From contig NZ_SDPU01000023.1 in the NCBI RefSeq assembly GCF_004168035.1, forward strand, positions 124,001 through 188,000: DNA of 64,000 nucleotides. The letters run 5' to 3'. The stretch is from Nocardioides iriomotensis (GTDB taxonomy: Bacteria > Actinomycetota > Actinomycetes > Propionibacteriales > Nocardioidaceae). A program made the translations under genes and the position numbers. Below, piece by piece: positions 26,438-36,247 of the stretch (the first letter of the stretch is position 1; every line of letters starts with the position of its first letter). The notes beneath the pieces were generated by a model that did no database searches, had not been told where the DNA came from, and saw nothing but the letters and a program-made list of their open reading frames with translations.

Positions 26438-27280
26438 ATGACGACGACAGAGGTCGCGGGGACGGTGGCGATCGGGTACGACGGCCGGCCGCAGGGTGAC
26501 GTGGCGCTGGCCTGGGCCGTGCGCTACGCGGGCAGGAGCGGGCGGCCGGTGACGGTCGTGCACGCGGGCGGACTGCCGGTCGGGTACGCCGGGACGGCGG
26601 ACGGCGCGGCACTGACCGCGAACCGCCAGGACCTGCACGTGGCGGGCCGCCGGGTGCTGGACGCCGGGTGCGCACGGGCGCGCGAGCTCGACGCGACCGT
26701 GGAGGTGCGCGAGCACCTGGTCGTCGAGGAGCCCCGCGTCGTGCTCGCCGACGTCGCCGCCGCGGGCGCGCACCTGCTCGTGCTCGGCACCCGCGGGCAC
26801 GGTCGGCTGGTGTCCTACCTGCTCGGCTCGGTGAGCGAGGGGACCTCGGCAGTCGCGACCTGTCCGGTCGTCGTCGCCCGCGAGCCCGAGGTGCCGGACC
26901 GGCACAGCCTGTACTTCGACAAGGTCGTGGTCGGCGTCGACGGGGCCGACACCTCGGAGGCCGCGCTGAGCGAGGCGTTCGAGATGGCCTCGCTGGAGGG
27001 CCGCTCGCTGATGGTGCTGCACGCGCGTGACGACCGGGGACGGTGGCACGACCTGCCACCGGGCTTCGCCGAGAAGTACCCCGACGTACCGGTGTCCGTG
27101 CACGAGATCGAGGCCGATCCGCGCTGGGTGCTCGTCGACGCCTCACGGCACGCGCACCTCGTCGCGGTCGGGTCCCGCGGGCTCGGGGACACCGAGGCGC
27201 TCGTCCGGGGCTCGGTCAGCCGCTACCTCATCGAGCACGCCCACGGTCCCGTGATGGTGGCCCACCCGGGCCCGCGCTGA
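26438..27280 (+). CDS. Tandem universal stress protein with intact nucleotide loops
   Basis: 280 residues, two UspA domains. Domain one (about 8-150) has VAIGYDGRPQGDVALAWAV and the ATP loop GTRGHGRLVSYLLGSVS; domain two (about 155-280) has VVVGVDGADTSEAALSEAF and GSRGLGDTEALVRGSVS. Both loops fit G-2x-G-9x-G(S/T), so ATP binding is likely, unlike the Usp proteins at 8916 and 11839. The ATG at 26438 follows CAGCGT by 6 nt with no ribosome site (leaderless); a longer in-frame start covers the promoter. Convergent with the GAF gene, 12 nt apart. Confidence 0.9.
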   Translation: MTTTEVAGTVAIGYDGRPQGDVALAWAVRYAGRSGRPVTVVHAGGLPVGYAGTADGAALTANRQDLHVAGRRVLDAGCARARELDATVEVREHLVVEEPRVVLADVAAAGAHLLVLGTRGHGRLVSYLLGSVSEGTSAVATCPVVVAREPEVPDRHSLYFDKVVVGVDGADTSEAALSEAFEMASLEGRSLMVLHARDDRGRWHDLPPGFAEKYPDVPVSVHEIEADPRWVLVDASRHAHLVAVGSRGLGDTEALVRGSVSRYLIEHAHGPVMVAHPGPR

Positions 27281-27292
27281 GGCCGCCGGCGG

Positions 27293-27859
27293 TCAGGGCT
27301 CGACCGGCGCCGTCGACTCGAGCCGCTCGCGCAGGACGGCGACCAGCGGCGCGATGCGCGCCGCGCACGCGACCACCAGCTGCTCGTCGGCGTCGTCGAA
27401 CGGCCGGTCGGTGACGAACCGGACGAGCGACACGCCCCCGAGGACCTCGTCGCCGTGCAGCAACGGGACGCCGAGGACGGCACGCACCGGGAACCGGGAC
27501 AGGAAGTCGGCCTGCCGCTCGGACGCCTCCGCGACCGGCCGCCCCTCGGGCACCAGCCAGCGTCGTGGCCGGCGCTCCGCGATGACCGGGCGCCACAGTC
27601 CCACGTCCGCCGGCTGGTCCGTGCGTCGCATGACGGCGACCAGCTCGTCGGCGATGCCGGCGTCGGGGTGGTGAGCCGTCAGGGCCCGCAGGGTGAGCCC
27701 GTCGCTCGACAGCATCCGCACGGTGACGGCGTCGGACGTCGCGGTGGCGACGTACTCGGTGACGGCCTGGAGGACGCCGGTGAGCGCCTCGACGACCGCC
27801 CGGTCCACCCGGGACAGCAGCCAGTCCCGTCGGGTGGTGTCTCCGGCCGCGAGGTCCAT
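27293..27859 (-). CDS. GAF domain protein
   Basis: 188 residues that form one GAF domain: LLSRVDRAVVEALTGVLQAV, the core ending VRAVLGVPLLHGDEVLGGVS and FDDADEQLVVACAARIAPLV. No histidine-kinase or cyclase domain is attached, so it may sense a small molecule for a partner protein; the ligand is unknown. Upstream on the minus strand are GACTCT (27864-27869), only 4 nt before the ATG, and a possible box GGGACCTGGCGCCC (27888-27901) at non-standard distance (18 bp). Regulation by DevR is therefore possible but unproven here. Confidence 0.8.
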   Translation of the reverse strand: MDLAAGDTTRRDWLLSRVDRAVVEALTGVLQAVTEYVATATSDAVTVRMLSSDGLTLRALTAHHPDAGIADELVAVMRRTDQPADVGLWRPVIAERRPRRWLVPEGRPVAEASERQADFLSRFPVRAVLGVPLLHGDEVLGGVSLVRFVTDRPFDDADEQLVVACAARIAPLVAVLRERLESTAPVEP

Positions 27860-27971
27860 GCCGAGAGTCTGCGCCGAGCGCAGGGGCGGGCGCCAGGTCC
27901 CGTCCGGCGCCTCCGGCTCGCGGGCGGCGCTGAGCGCCTGAGCGCGCCTGAGCGCGCCCAGGCGCTCCGGC

Positions 27972-29018
27972 TCAGGTGGCGTCGCCGAACAGCACGACCT
28001 TCAACGAGCCCGACTCGTCGGGCCGGGAGAACGCGTCGTACGCGTCCTGCATCTCGTGCAGGCCGAAGCGGTGCGTGCACAGCCCCTCCACCGAGATCTT
28101 GCCCTCGCTGAGGAGGCGCATGAGCAGGGGAGTGGTGCGGGTGTCCACGAGCCCGGTGGTGATGGTGACGTCGCGGATCCAGAGCCGCTCGAGGTGCAAG
28201 GTCGCCGGAGCACCGTGGACGCCGACGTTCGCCACGTGCCCGCCGGGACGCACCAGCTCGGTGCAGAGCTCGAACGTCGACGGGATGCCGACCGCCTCGA
28301 TCGCGACGTCGGCACCGCGGCCGCCGGTGAGCGCCTCGACGGCCGCGGGCACGTCCTCCTCGGGAGACAGCGCACGGTCCGCACCCGCGGCCAGCGCCTG
28401 CTCCCGGCGGCTCGCCGCGGGATCGACCACGACGATCCTCGACGGGCTGTAGAGCCGGGCCGTCGTGATCGCGGCGAGACCGATCGGACCGGCACCGACG
28501 ATGACGACCGTGTCACCGGGCGAGACCGCCCCGGCGAGGACCCCGACCTCGTACGCCGTCGGCAGGATGTCCGCCAGCATGGCGGCGTCCTCACTGCTCA
28601 CGTTCTCGGGTACGGCGTGCAGCGAGTGGTCCGCGAATGGCACGCGCACCATCTCCGCCTGGGTGCCGTCGATCAGGTGGCCCAGCACCCAGCCGCCGCC
28701 GCCCAGGCACTGCCCCTGCCGGCCCTCGCGGCAGGGGGCGCAGCGCCCGCAGGACGAGATGCACGAGACGAGGACGCGCTGCCCGGGCTCGACGGTGCGC
28801 ACGTTGCTGCCGACGTCGAGGACCGTGCCCACGGCCTCGTGCCCCAGGACGCGGCCGTGCTCGACCTCGGGCACGTCGCCGCGGAGGATGTGCAGGTCCG
28901 TCCCGCAGATCGTCACGGCGTCGACCCTGACGATGGCGTCCTCTGGGTCCTTGACCGCCGGGTCGGGCACGTCCCGCCACGACCGCGACTCCGGTCCGCC
29001 GTACACCAGTGCCTTCAT
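27972..29018 (-). CDS. Zinc-dependent alcohol dehydrogenase (MDR family)
   Basis: 348 residues. Catalytic zinc: CGTDLHILRGDVPEV and GHEAVGTV; structural zinc: CGRCAPCREGRQGQC; cofactor loop VVIVGAGPIGLAAITTARLY (GxGxxG) with Asp after strand two (VVVDPAAS), pointing to NAD. It resembles the Zn alcohol dehydrogenases that favour simple alcohols or polyols; the substrate is unknown. The ATG at 29018 has CGAGAGGA upstream. It is divergent from the glycosyltransferase gene and shares its pair of boxes. Confidence 0.9.
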   Translation of the reverse strand: MKALVYGGPESRSWRDVPDPAVKDPEDAIVRVDAVTICGTDLHILRGDVPEVEHGRVLGHEAVGTVLDVGSNVRTVEPGQRVLVSCISSCGRCAPCREGRQGQCLGGGGWVLGHLIDGTQAEMVRVPFADHSLHAVPENVSSEDAAMLADILPTAYEVGVLAGAVSPGDTVVIVGAGPIGLAAITTARLYSPSRIVVVDPAASRREQALAAGADRALSPEEDVPAAVEALTGGRGADVAIEAVGIPSTFELCTELVRPGGHVANVGVHGAPATLHLERLWIRDVTITTGLVDTRTTPLLMRLLSEGKISVEGLCTHRFGLHEMQDAYDAFSRPDESGSLKVVLFGDAT

Positions 29019-29069
29019 GGCGGGTCCTCTCGCTCGTGCACCTCGGCCGTCCGAGCGTGCTCGTCTCTC

Positions 29070-29164
29070 ATGACACCGCCACGACGCCGCGGGCGTGAGG
29101 GCCCTTCTTCCGTGGACGCGGGTGACTTACGGCCCACGTCCGGTCGAGCCTGGCCTGGTGAGAC
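29070..29164. promoter_or_regulatory. Bidirectional DevR-type box pair between ADH and glycosyltransferase
   Basis: Two boxes 24 bp apart: 29098-29111 (minus GGAAGAAGGGCCCT) and 29122-29135 (plus GTGACTTACGGCCC). Towards the dehydrogenase, TGTCAT (29070-29075) lies 22 bp off; towards the glycosyltransferase, TGAGAC (29159-29164) is 23 bp off. The -10 fits are poor on both sides. Confidence 0.45.
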
Positions 29165-29191
29165 GCACCCGCCGCGAAGAGAATGCGACAC

Positions 29192-30640
29192 ATGGAGGAG
29201 GTGCATGTCCGGCCCGTTGGCCTGGGGCCGCTCGAGACGATGCTTCCGACCCCACGGGTCGAGCGGTTCCTCGCGGCGGCGAAGCGGGCACGCGCGGTCT
29301 TCGGCGACCGGACCGTGTGGCACGTGAACGCCACCGCCCACGGGGGTGGGGTCGCCGAGCTGCTGCAGACCCTGCTCGCCTACGCCAACGGGGCCGGGGT
29401 CGAGAACCGCTGGCTGGTGCTCGACGCGGAGCCACGCTTCTTCGCGCTCACCAAGCGGCTGCACAACATGCTGCACGGCGAACCGGGCGACGGCGGTCCG
29501 CTCGGCGACGACGAGCACGCCCTCTACGAAGACGTCCTGCGCACCAACCTGGCAGACCTCGCCGGACGGGTCTCCGCCCGCGACATCGTCGTGCTCCACG
29601 ACCCGCAGACCGCCGGGCTCGCCGCCGGCCTGCGCGCGACCGGTGCCCTCGTGGTGTGGCGGTGCCACGTGGGACGGGACCACCCGAACGCGGTCAGCGA
29701 GGCGGCCTGGGCCTTCTTGCGCGGGTACGTCGAGCAGGCGCACGCCTTCGTGTTCACGCGGAACGCGTACGTCCCGGACTGGGCGCGCACCGGACTCGTC
29801 GCCATCATCCCTCCGTCCATCGACCCGCTCTCGGTCAAGAACATGCCGCTGTCTCCCGGACAGGTCCACGCGGTCCTGGCGCAGGTGGGCCTGGTCTCCG
29901 GCGGCGACCCGGACGGGGGGATCTCCTTCGTCCGCCGGGACGGCACGACCGGCGCACTGCGGCCGCACTGGCGGACGGGCGGGCTCCTCGTCGACGACGG
30001 TCCACCTCCGCCGTCCGCCCCGCTCGTGGTGCAGGTGAGCCGCTGGGACCGGCTGAAGGACATGGCCGGCGTGATGGAGGGCTTCGCACGCGCGGTCGAC
30101 GACGACGGCCTGGACGGTGTGGAGCTGATGCTCGCGGGCCCCGAGGTCTCGGGAGTCGCCGACGACCCCGAGGGTGCCGAGGTGCTCGGCGAGTGCCGGG
30201 AGGCGTGGCGGAGGCTGCCGCCGGTGGTCCGGCGCCGGGTCCACCTGGTCACGGTGCCGATGGACGACCCGGACGAGAACGCCCTCGTCGTCAACGCTCT
30301 GCAACGCCACGCGGCCGTGGTGGTGCAGAAGAGCCTGGTGGAGGGGTTCGGGTTGACGGTCACCGAGGCCATGTGGAAGGCACGGCCCGTCGTGGCCAGC
30401 AGGCTGGGCGGGATCCAGGACCAGATCACCGACGGCCGCGACGGTCTGCTCCTGCAGGACCCGCAGGACCTCGACGACTTCGCGACGGTGCTGCGCCGCC
30501 CGCTCGCGGATGCCGGGCTGGCTGCCCGGCTCGGGGCCGCGGCGCACGCCCGGGTGCTGGGGGAGTACCTCGGGGACCGTCACCTCGAGCAGTACGTCGA
30601 TCTCCTGGCGGCGCTGGCGTCCGGCGCCGACGCCCCGTGA
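29192..30640 (+). CDS. GT4 glycosyltransferase, trehalose-synthase (TreT)-like
   Basis: 482 residues with GT-B fold. N-terminal domain: WHVNATAHGGGVAELLQTL, VVWRCHVGRDHPN, FVFTRNAYVPDW; C-terminal domain: VVQVSRWDRLKDM, and the GT4 motif EGFGLTVTE with Glu384 and Glu392 (EX7E). Similar retaining enzymes make trehalose from NDP-glucose and glucose; that product would suit a stress island, but the acceptor is inferred. An in-frame ATG 3 codons upstream (29183) is an alternative start; GAAGAG precedes both. Divergent from the ADH gene with shared boxes. Confidence 0.83.
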   Translation: MEEVHVRPVGLGPLETMLPTPRVERFLAAAKRARAVFGDRTVWHVNATAHGGGVAELLQTLLAYANGAGVENRWLVLDAEPRFFALTKRLHNMLHGEPGDGGPLGDDEHALYEDVLRTNLADLAGRVSARDIVVLHDPQTAGLAAGLRATGALVVWRCHVGRDHPNAVSEAAWAFLRGYVEQAHAFVFTRNAYVPDWARTGLVAIIPPSIDPLSVKNMPLSPGQVHAVLAQVGLVSGGDPDGGISFVRRDGTTGALRPHWRTGGLLVDDGPPPPSAPLVVQVSRWDRLKDMAGVMEGFARAVDDDGLDGVELMLAGPEVSGVADDPEGAEVLGECREAWRRLPPVVRRRVHLVTVPMDDPDENALVVNALQRHAAVVVQKSLVEGFGLTVTEAMWKARPVVASRLGGIQDQITDGRDGLLLQDPQDLDDFATVLRRPLADAGLAARLGAAAHARVLGEYLGDRHLEQYVDLLAALASGADAP

Positions 30641-30641
30641 C

Positions 30642-30707
30642 GGGACGAACGTCCCCGCTCGACGTGGACGTTCGGCACTGAGCCCGCTCGTGCCAGACCG
30701 ACACCCT
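30642..30707 (+). promoter_or_regulatory. DevR-type promoter of small gene at 30,740
   Basis: Distal box GGGACGAACGTCCC (30642-30655, perfect arms), proximal box TGGACGTTCGGCAC (30665-30678), 23 bp, then CACCCT (30702-30707). Boxes are 23 bp apart. Confidence 0.7.
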
Positions 30708-30739
30708 GGGCACGGGAGCCGAGCCGACAGGAGCACGCC

Positions 30740-30976
30740 ATGGCACAGGAACGACGGGACCGGACGAGAGGCCCGGTGTCGGTCGAGCACGAGCTGGCCC
30801 GGCTCGGCCGCGACGAGGTGCACCACCGGCAGGGAGAGCCGCCCGTGACGTGCCGCCACTGTGGTGAGCCCCTGGTCTGGGTGCCGGACGTGGGCTGGGT
30901 CGTCGACGAGCCGGCCGGCAGCTACGACCTGTGCGAGGGCGATCCCCTCGGCCTCCACGACCCGGGACCGGCCTGA
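30740..30976 (+). CDS. Small unrecognised protein with CxxC pair
   Basis: Not recognised. 78 residues: basic, charged N-terminus (MAQERRDRTRGP), then CRHCGEPLVWVPDVGWV and a single later Cys in YDLCEGDP. The CxxC plus Cys/His layout hints at a small zinc ribbon or a redox site. The ATG at 30740 has CAGGAG 8 nt upstream. It is monocistronic, convergent with the arginine deiminase gene 16 nt away, and has one of the best DevR-type promoters in the window. Confidence 0.7.
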   Translation: MAQERRDRTRGPVSVEHELARLGRDEVHHRQGEPPVTCRHCGEPLVWVPDVGWVVDEPAGSYDLCEGDPLGLHDPGPA

Positions 30977-30992
30977 CGCCGGGCCGGCTCCG

Positions 30993-32294
30993 TCACTCCA
31001 GGGGGTCGCGCAGGATCGGGCAGGTCATGCAGCGCCCGCCGCCCCGGCCGCGACCGAGCTCGCTGGCGTCGATCGTGATCACCTCGATGCCCGCCTTGCG
31101 GAGCAGGGTGTTGGTGTGGGTGTTCCGGTCGTAGCCGATGACCACGCCGGGCTCCAGAGCCACCACGTTGTTGCCGTCGTCCCACTGCTCGCGGCGGGCT
31201 CCGAACCCGTCGCCGCCGGTGGGGACCACGTGCAGCTCGACGCCGAGGGCGTCGCCCACGACGTCCACGAACGGCCGCCGCTCGACGGTGACGTTCATCC
31301 CGACCGGGCTCGCGTCGTCGCGACGGATGGTGAGGGTCCGGATCCGGTCGACCACGGGCGTGAAGGCGGTGACGACGTCGCGGTCGCAGAACGTGAACAC
31401 GGTGTCCAGGTGCATGGCCGACCGCGCCCGGGGGAGGCCCGCGACCACGACCCGCTCCGCGGCGTCGGCCTTGAACAGGCGACTGGCGAGCTGGGTGATC
31501 GCCTGCTGCGAGGAGCGTTCGCCCATACCGACCACGAGAGTGCCGTGGCCGACGGGCATGACGTCCCCGCCCTCGAGGGTCGCCGCCCCGTAGTCGAGCG
31601 GCTGCTGGTCGGGGTCGCCGAACCAGATCTCGAGGTCGTCGTGCGGGAACGCCGGGTGGAACCGGTAGACCGCGGCCGTGAGCAGGGTCTCCTGGCGGCG
31701 TGCCGGCCAGTACATCGGGTTGAGGGTGACCCCGCCGAACACCCACGAGGAGTTGTCCCGGGTGAACTGGGTGTTGGGCAGCGGTGCGAGCAGGAACGGG
31801 TGCTCCTCCTGCCCCCGCAGCGCGGCGAGGAACGTCCCACCGGCCTCGGCCGGAACCTCGGCGAAGGTGAGCCCGCCGATCAGGTGCTCGGCCAGCTGCG
31901 CCGGAGTGAGATCGTCCAGCCAGTGGCGGACCGGTTCCACGAGTCCGGCGCCGACCTGGTGCGCGGTGATCCTCCGGTCGAGGAGCCAGGCCCGCGCGGC
32001 CGGCTGGGCGACCACCTCGGTCAGCAGGTCCGACAGCTCCAGGACCTCGACGCCGCGCTCGCGCATCTTGTCGACGAAGTCGAAGTGGTCGCGCCTGGCC
32101 TGGCTGACCCAGATCACGTCGTCGAACAGCAGGTCGTCGCAGTTGTCGGGCGTCAGCCGCAGGTGAGCCAGCCCGGGGGAGCACACCAGGACGCGACGGA
32201 GCCGCCCGGCCTCGGACCAGACGCCCACCCGCGGGGCGGTGGTCGACGCGGGGGCGACCGGCGTCCCCGCCGTACGGACCTCGGCGGTGCTCAT
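30993..32294 (-). CDS. arcA: Arginine deiminase
   Basis: 433 residues of the guanidino-group-modifying family: [59 protein letters not shown] and the C-terminal nucleophile in [10 protein letters not shown] (Cys422). It hydrolyses arginine to citrulline and ammonia in the cytosol, first step of the arginine deiminase route that yields ATP without oxygen. The start at 32294 overlaps the antiporter stop by 4 bp; longer in-frame readings run through that gene. The other enzymes of the route, ornithine carbamoyltransferase and carbamate kinase, are not in this window. Confidence 0.93.
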   Translation of the reverse strand: MSTAEVRTAGTPVAPASTTAPRVGVWSEAGRLRRVLVCSPGLAHLRLTPDNCDDLLFDDVIWVSQARRDHFDFVDKMRERGVEVLELSDLLTEVVAQPAARAWLLDRRITAHQVGAGLVEPVRHWLDDLTPAQLAEHLIGGLTFAEVPAEAGGTFLAALRGQEEHPFLLAPLPNTQFTRDNSSWVFGGVTLNPMYWPARRQETLLTAAVYRFHPAFPHDDLEIWFGDPDQQPLDYGAATLEGGDVMPVGHGTLVVGMGERSSQQAITQLASRLFKADAAERVVVAGLPRARSAMHLDTVFTFCDRDVVTAFTPVVDRIRTLTIRRDDASPVGMNVTVERRPFVDVVGDALGVELHVVPTGGDGFGARREQWDDGNNVVALEPGVVIGYDRNTHTNTLLRKAGIEVITIDASELGRGRGGGRCMTCPILRDPLE

Positions 32295-33772
32295 ACCGTC
32301 ACGAACCCTTGGACGAGGCCGACGACCGCCGTGACCGCCAGGCCCACGACGACGAGGACCGGCCCGAGCTCGCGCCGGGTGAACGGCTGCTGACCGGTCT
32401 CGCGACGCGCCCAGACGAACAGAGCGGTGCCGACGAGGTAGAACAGCCCGGCCACCAGGACGTACTGCCAGCCGCCGGCGTAGACGAGCCAGACGGCGTA
32501 GGCGAGGGCCAGCCCACCGATGGCGATGTCGCGCCCGCGACCGGTGCCGTCGTCGTAGGTCTCGCCGGTCACGGCGAGCTTCACCTGGTAGGCGGCCGAC
32601 CACAGGTAGGGGAGCAGGATCAGCGAGGTGGCCAGGTAGACGAGGTCGGTGTAGGTGTTCTCGTTGACCAGCGTCCACAGCAGCAGCACCTGGATGCAGA
32701 GGTTCGTCAGCCACAACGCGTTCGCCGGTGCGCCGCGACCGTTCTCCCGACCGAGCGCCCGGGGCAGGACCCGGTCCAGGGCCGGCAGCCGCAGGATCTC
32801 CACCGCGAGCAGGACCCAGGCGAGGAGCGCGCCCAGCAGCGAGACGATCAGGCCGGCGGAGATGAACCCGGCGCCCCAGCTGCCGACCTCGTGCTCGAGC
32901 AGCCCGGCCATCGAGGGGTCGCTCAGAGCGGCGACGTCGGCCTGGGCGAGGAGCCCGTACGACAGCAGGTTGACGGCGAGCAGGAGGGCGAGCACGGCGA
33001 GGAACCCCACGACGGTCGCGCGGCCGACGTCGCGGCGACGACGCGCGCGCTGGGAGTAGACCGCGGCGCCCTCGATGCCGATGAACACCCAGACGGTCAC
33101 CAGCATCATGTTCCTGACCTGGTCCCACGTGCCGCCCAGGTCGCTCCCGGTGCCCCAGAAGTCCGCGGTGAACAGGCCTGCCTCGAACCCGACCGCGGCG
33201 ATCGCGATGAAGGTGACGATGGGGACGACCTTGGCGATGGTCACGACGACGTTCGCGAACGCCGCGTTGCGGACCCCGCTGAGGGTCAGGCCGTGGACGA
33301 CCCACAGCAGGACCGAGGCGCCGATGATCGCCGGCGCGGTGGTGCCGCCCTCGAAGCCGCCGAACCAGTAGCCGAGCGTGGCCATCAGCAGCACCAGGTA
33401 CGCGACGTTCCCGACCCACGCACTGACCCAGTACCCCCACGCGGAGGTGAAGCCGATGTACTCACCGAAACCGGCGCGGGCGTACCCGTAGACACCGCCG
33501 TCGACGTCCGGCTTGCGCCGCGCGAGGGTCTGGAAGACGAAGGCGAGCATGAGCATGCCGACCCCGGTGACCAGCCAGCCGATCAGCAAGGGCCCGGGGG
33601 CGGCGCTCCCCGCCATCTGCGAGGGCAGCGCGAAGATGCCGCTCCCGATCATCGAGCCGACCACGATGGCGATGAGTGCCGGAAGGGCGAGGCCGGTCGG
33701 CGGGGCGTCGGTACGGTCCTGGCGGGATCGGCGTGCCGTGCCGCGTCCGGGTCGGACGGCGTGCTGGGTCAT
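32291..33772 (-). CDS. arcD: APA-family amino-acid antiporter, arginine/ornithine type
   Basis: 493 residues with about 12 to 13 transmembrane helices and the APC signature near the N-terminus ([20 protein letters not shown]), plus [17 protein letters not shown] and [13 protein letters not shown]. Members coupled to arginine deiminase import arginine and export ornithine. The pairing with arcA, with a 4-bp overlap, supports this. The ATG at 33772 follows GAGGAGG; 31 upstream in-frame residues before it look like promoter DNA. Two DevR-type boxes precede it. Confidence 0.88.
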   Translation of the reverse strand: MTQHAVRPGRGTARRSRQDRTDAPPTGLALPALIAIVVGSMIGSGIFALPSQMAGSAAPGPLLIGWLVTGVGMLMLAFVFQTLARRKPDVDGGVYGYARAGFGEYIGFTSAWGYWVSAWVGNVAYLVLLMATLGYWFGGFEGGTTAPAIIGASVLLWVVHGLTLSGVRNAAFANVVVTIAKVVPIVTFIAIAAVGFEAGLFTADFWGTGSDLGGTWDQVRNMMLVTVWVFIGIEGAAVYSQRARRRRDVGRATVVGFLAVLALLLAVNLLSYGLLAQADVAALSDPSMAGLLEHEVGSWGAGFISAGLIVSLLGALLAWVLLAVEILRLPALDRVLPRALGRENGRGAPANALWLTNLCIQVLLLWTLVNENTYTDLVYLATSLILLPYLWSAAYQVKLAVTGETYDDGTGRGRDIAIGGLALAYAVWLVYAGGWQYVLVAGLFYLVGTALFVWARRETGQQPFTRRELGPVLVVVGLAVTAVVGLVQGFVTV

Positions 33773-33799
33773 GACGGCCTCCTCAGGTCTGGTCACCTC

Positions 33800-33895
33800 A
33801 CCCTGGGACGGCGAGCTCGCCCCGGAGCAGGGCCGCTTGGCCGCGCCGTGCGGGACCTTCGGCACTGAGCGGGCCCGCGCGCCCCCTCGGATGCT
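33800..33895. promoter_or_regulatory. Bidirectional DevR-type box pair between arcDA and ABC exporter
   Basis: Two boxes 22 bp apart at 33829-33842 and 33851-33864. Minus: GGCCAAGCGGCCCT then 23 bp to CAGGGT (33800-33805) for arcD-arcA. Plus: GGGACCTTCGGCAC (33852-33865) then 24 bp to GATGCT (33890-33895) for the ABC genes. Each box is proximal for one gene and distal for the other. Confidence 0.65.
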
Positions 33896-33925
33896 GGGCC
33901 TGGAGAGCCGTGGAAGGAGCGCACG

Positions 33926-34687
33926 TTGACCGAGTCGCTGCAGTCACAGGTGCCCGTCGACGCCGATGTCTCGCCGGTGGTGTCCGCCCAGGGTCTGGTC
34001 AAGAGCTTCCGGCACGTGCGCGCTCTCGACGGCCTGGACCTGACCGTCCTGCCCGGGGAGGTGCACGGTTTCCTGGGTCCCAACGGGGCCGGCAAGACCA
34101 CGACCCTGCGGACCCTGCTCGGGCTCCTCCGTGCCGACGCCGGCGAGGTGCGCCTGTTCGGCGAGGACCCGTGGCGGGATCCCGTGGGGCTCCACCGGCG
34201 GCTCGCCTACGTGCCCGGCGACGTCAGCCTGTGGCCCAACCTCTCCGGCGGGGAGACCGTCGACCTGCTGCTGCGGATGCGCGGCCTCGACCCGGCCGCC
34301 GGCCGCAAGGACGAGCTGGTGGAGCGCTTCCGGCTGGACCTGACCACCCGGGCCCGGGCGTACTCGCGCGGCAACCGGCAGAAGGTCGCCCTGGTGGCTG
34401 CGCTGGCCGCGGACACCGACCTCCTGGTCCTCGACGAGCCGACCAGCGGCCTCGACCCGCTGATGGAGGAGGTCTTCCGCGAGTGCCTGGCCGAGCACCG
34501 GGCCCGCGGCGCCACCGTGCTGCTGTCCAGCCACATCCTCAGCGAGGTCGAACGTCTCGCCGACCGCGTCACGATCATCCGGGACGGCCGGACCGTCGAG
34601 TCGGGGACCCTCGCGAACCTCCGGCTGACCCGGCACGCGACGCCGGACGCGTCGCTGGAGGACTTGTTCCTGGCGGCGTACCGGTGA
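33926..34687 (+). CDS. ABC transporter ATP-binding protein
   Basis: 253 residues: Walker [11 protein letters not shown]-loop region [20 protein letters not shown], signature [16 protein letters not shown] (a variant of LSGGQ, typical of ABC-2 exporters), Walker [15 protein letters not shown], and the H-loop in [11 protein letters not shown]. It powers the membrane protein coded next. Start TTG 33926 has GGAAGGAG 7 nt upstream, better than any nearby ATG. The stop overlaps the next start by 4 bp. Divergent from arcD with a shared box pair. Confidence 0.9.
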   Translation: MTESLQSQVPVDADVSPVVSAQGLVKSFRHVRALDGLDLTVLPGEVHGFLGPNGAGKTTTLRTLLGLLRADAGEVRLFGEDPWRDPVGLHRRLAYVPGDVSLWPNLSGGETVDLLLRMRGLDPAAGRKDELVERFRLDLTTRARAYSRGNRQKVALVAALAADTDLLVLDEPTSGLDPLMEEVFRECLAEHRARGATVLLSSHILSEVERLADRVTIIRDGRTVESGTLANLRLTRHATPDASLEDLFLAAYR

Positions 34688-36243
34688 CCGCGGCGACGGG
34701 CAGCGTGCTGCTGCTGCGGCAGCACCTCCGGCGCGACCGGATCATCGTGCCCGTCTGGATGGGCGCCCTGGTCCTGATGGCGTTCGCCTCCGCCAGCGCG
34801 ACGGAGACCCTGTTCGGCACCGTGCAGGACCGGGTGCGGATCGCGGCCCTGGTCAACGACCAGGCGGGGCTCGTGGCGCTGTACGGACCGATCCTCGACC
34901 CGCGCAGCGTCGGCGAGCTGGCGATGTCGAAGCTCACGGTGCTGTACGCGCTGTTCAGCTGCGTCTTGTACGTCGTCGTCGTGCGTCGGCACACGCGGGT
35001 CGAGGAGGAGTCCGGTCGGGCCGAGCTCGTCGCCGGCACGAGCACGGGTCGCAGCGCCCCGCTCGTCGCCGCCGTCGCCGAGGGTGCCGGTGTCGCGGTC
35101 GTCCTGGGGATGCTCGTCGCCGCGGCGGACGCGCTGGGTGGCCTGCCGGTCGCCGGGTCGCTGTGGTTCGGTCTCGCCTGGGCCGGCACGGGACTGGTGG
35201 CCACGGGAACGGCGGCGGTGGCGTGCCAGCTGTCGCCCAGCGCCCGCACCTGCGGGGCGATCGCCGCGGCCCTGCTGACGGGGGCGTTCGTCGTCCGCGC
35301 GCTGGGAGACGCCGTGGACCGCCTGCACTGGCTCTCCTGGTTCTCACCGCTGGGCTGGAACACTCAGCTCCGGGCCTGGTCGGACCCGCGCTGGTGGGTG
35401 CCGCTCCTGCACGTCGGCGTCGCCGCGGCCCTGGTGCTGGCCGCGCAGGGCATGCGGGCACACCGGGACCTCGGGTCCGGGCTGGTCGAGGCCCGACCGG
35501 GCCGTCCGGGCAGCACGATGGCGAGCCCGTGGAGCCTGGCCGTCCGGCTGCACCGCACCTCCCTGGTCCTGTGGACCGTGGGCGCCGCGACCATGAGCCT
35601 GCTGTTCGGAGCGATGGCCCCCGGGTTCGACGACCTGCTGAGCACCGGCGCCGGCCGCGAGCTGGTCGACCGGCTGGGCGGGGCGTTCATCGCGGCGCTG
35701 CTGCCGATCGCCGCGATGGCCGTGACCGCGTTCCCGATCTCCGTCGTCACGCGCGTGACGCGCGACGAGGCCGAGGGCCGCGCGGAGCTCGCGCTCACGT
35801 CCGGCGCGTCGCGCGCCCAGTGGTTCGCCGCGCCCGCCGTGCTCGGTGCCCTCGCGGCGACCTGGCTGCTGGCGGTCTGCGGCGTCTCGCTCTGGGCGGG
35901 GTACCGCGCGGCCGGTGGCGGCGCGACCACGCCGGCGCTCGCCGCGGCGCTCGGCTGGGCGCCGGCGGTCTGGGTGGTCGTGGGCGTCGCCCTCGTCGGC
36001 CTGGCCGCACGCGCGGGCTGGGTGGGGTGGGCCGCCCTCGTCGGCTTCGTGACGCTGACCCTGGTCGGTGAGCTCCTCGAGCTGCCCGACTGGCTGGTCC
36101 GGCTCTCGCCGTACTCCGCCCTCCCGGCGTACCCCGTCGTCGCCTGGGACTGGACGCCGTTCGCCGTCCTGGTCCTGGTCGCGGCGGCGCTGACCGCCGG
36201 TGCGGGCCGGTGGTTCGGCCACCGCGACGTGTCCGTCGGCTGA
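34684..36243 (+). CDS. ABC-2 type exporter permease
   Basis: 519 residues with about 12 helices in two similar halves, each starting with an amphipathic segment ([20 protein letters not shown] and [18 protein letters not shown]). It resembles the long actinobacterial permeases annotated as exporters of polyketide antibiotics or drugs, where one polypeptide carries both half-transporters. The GTG at 34684 overlaps the ATPase stop by 4 bp. The cargo is unknown; no biosynthetic genes are nearby. It ends 4 nt before the convergent C40 peptidase gene. Confidence 0.85.
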   Translation: MTAATGSVLLLRQHLRRDRIIVPVWMGALVLMAFASASATETLFGTVQDRVRIAALVNDQAGLVALYGPILDPRSVGELAMSKLTVLYALFSCVLYVVVVRRHTRVEEESGRAELVAGTSTGRSAPLVAAVAEGAGVAVVLGMLVAAADALGGLPVAGSLWFGLAWAGTGLVATGTAAVACQLSPSARTCGAIAAALLTGAFVVRALGDAVDRLHWLSWFSPLGWNTQLRAWSDPRWWVPLLHVGVAAALVLAAQGMRAHRDLGSGLVEARPGRPGSTMASPWSLAVRLHRTSLVLWTVGAATMSLLFGAMAPGFDDLLSTGAGRELVDRLGGAFIAALLPIAAMAVTAFPISVVTRVTRDEAEGRAELALTSGASRAQWFAAPAVLGALAATWLLAVCGVSLWAGYRAAGGGATTPALAAALGWAPAVWVVVGVALVGLAARAGWVGWAALVGFVTLTLVGELLELPDWLVRLSPYSALPAYPVVAWDWTPFAVLVLVAAALTAGAGRWFGHRDVSVG

Positions 36244-36247
36244 CCGG

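Noticed and set aside
27864-27901. DevR-type promoter for the GAF gene
   Set aside because: Box and -10 exist but the gap is about 18 bp and the -10 is only 4 nt before the ATG; spacing does not fit, so it is noted only in the gene entry.
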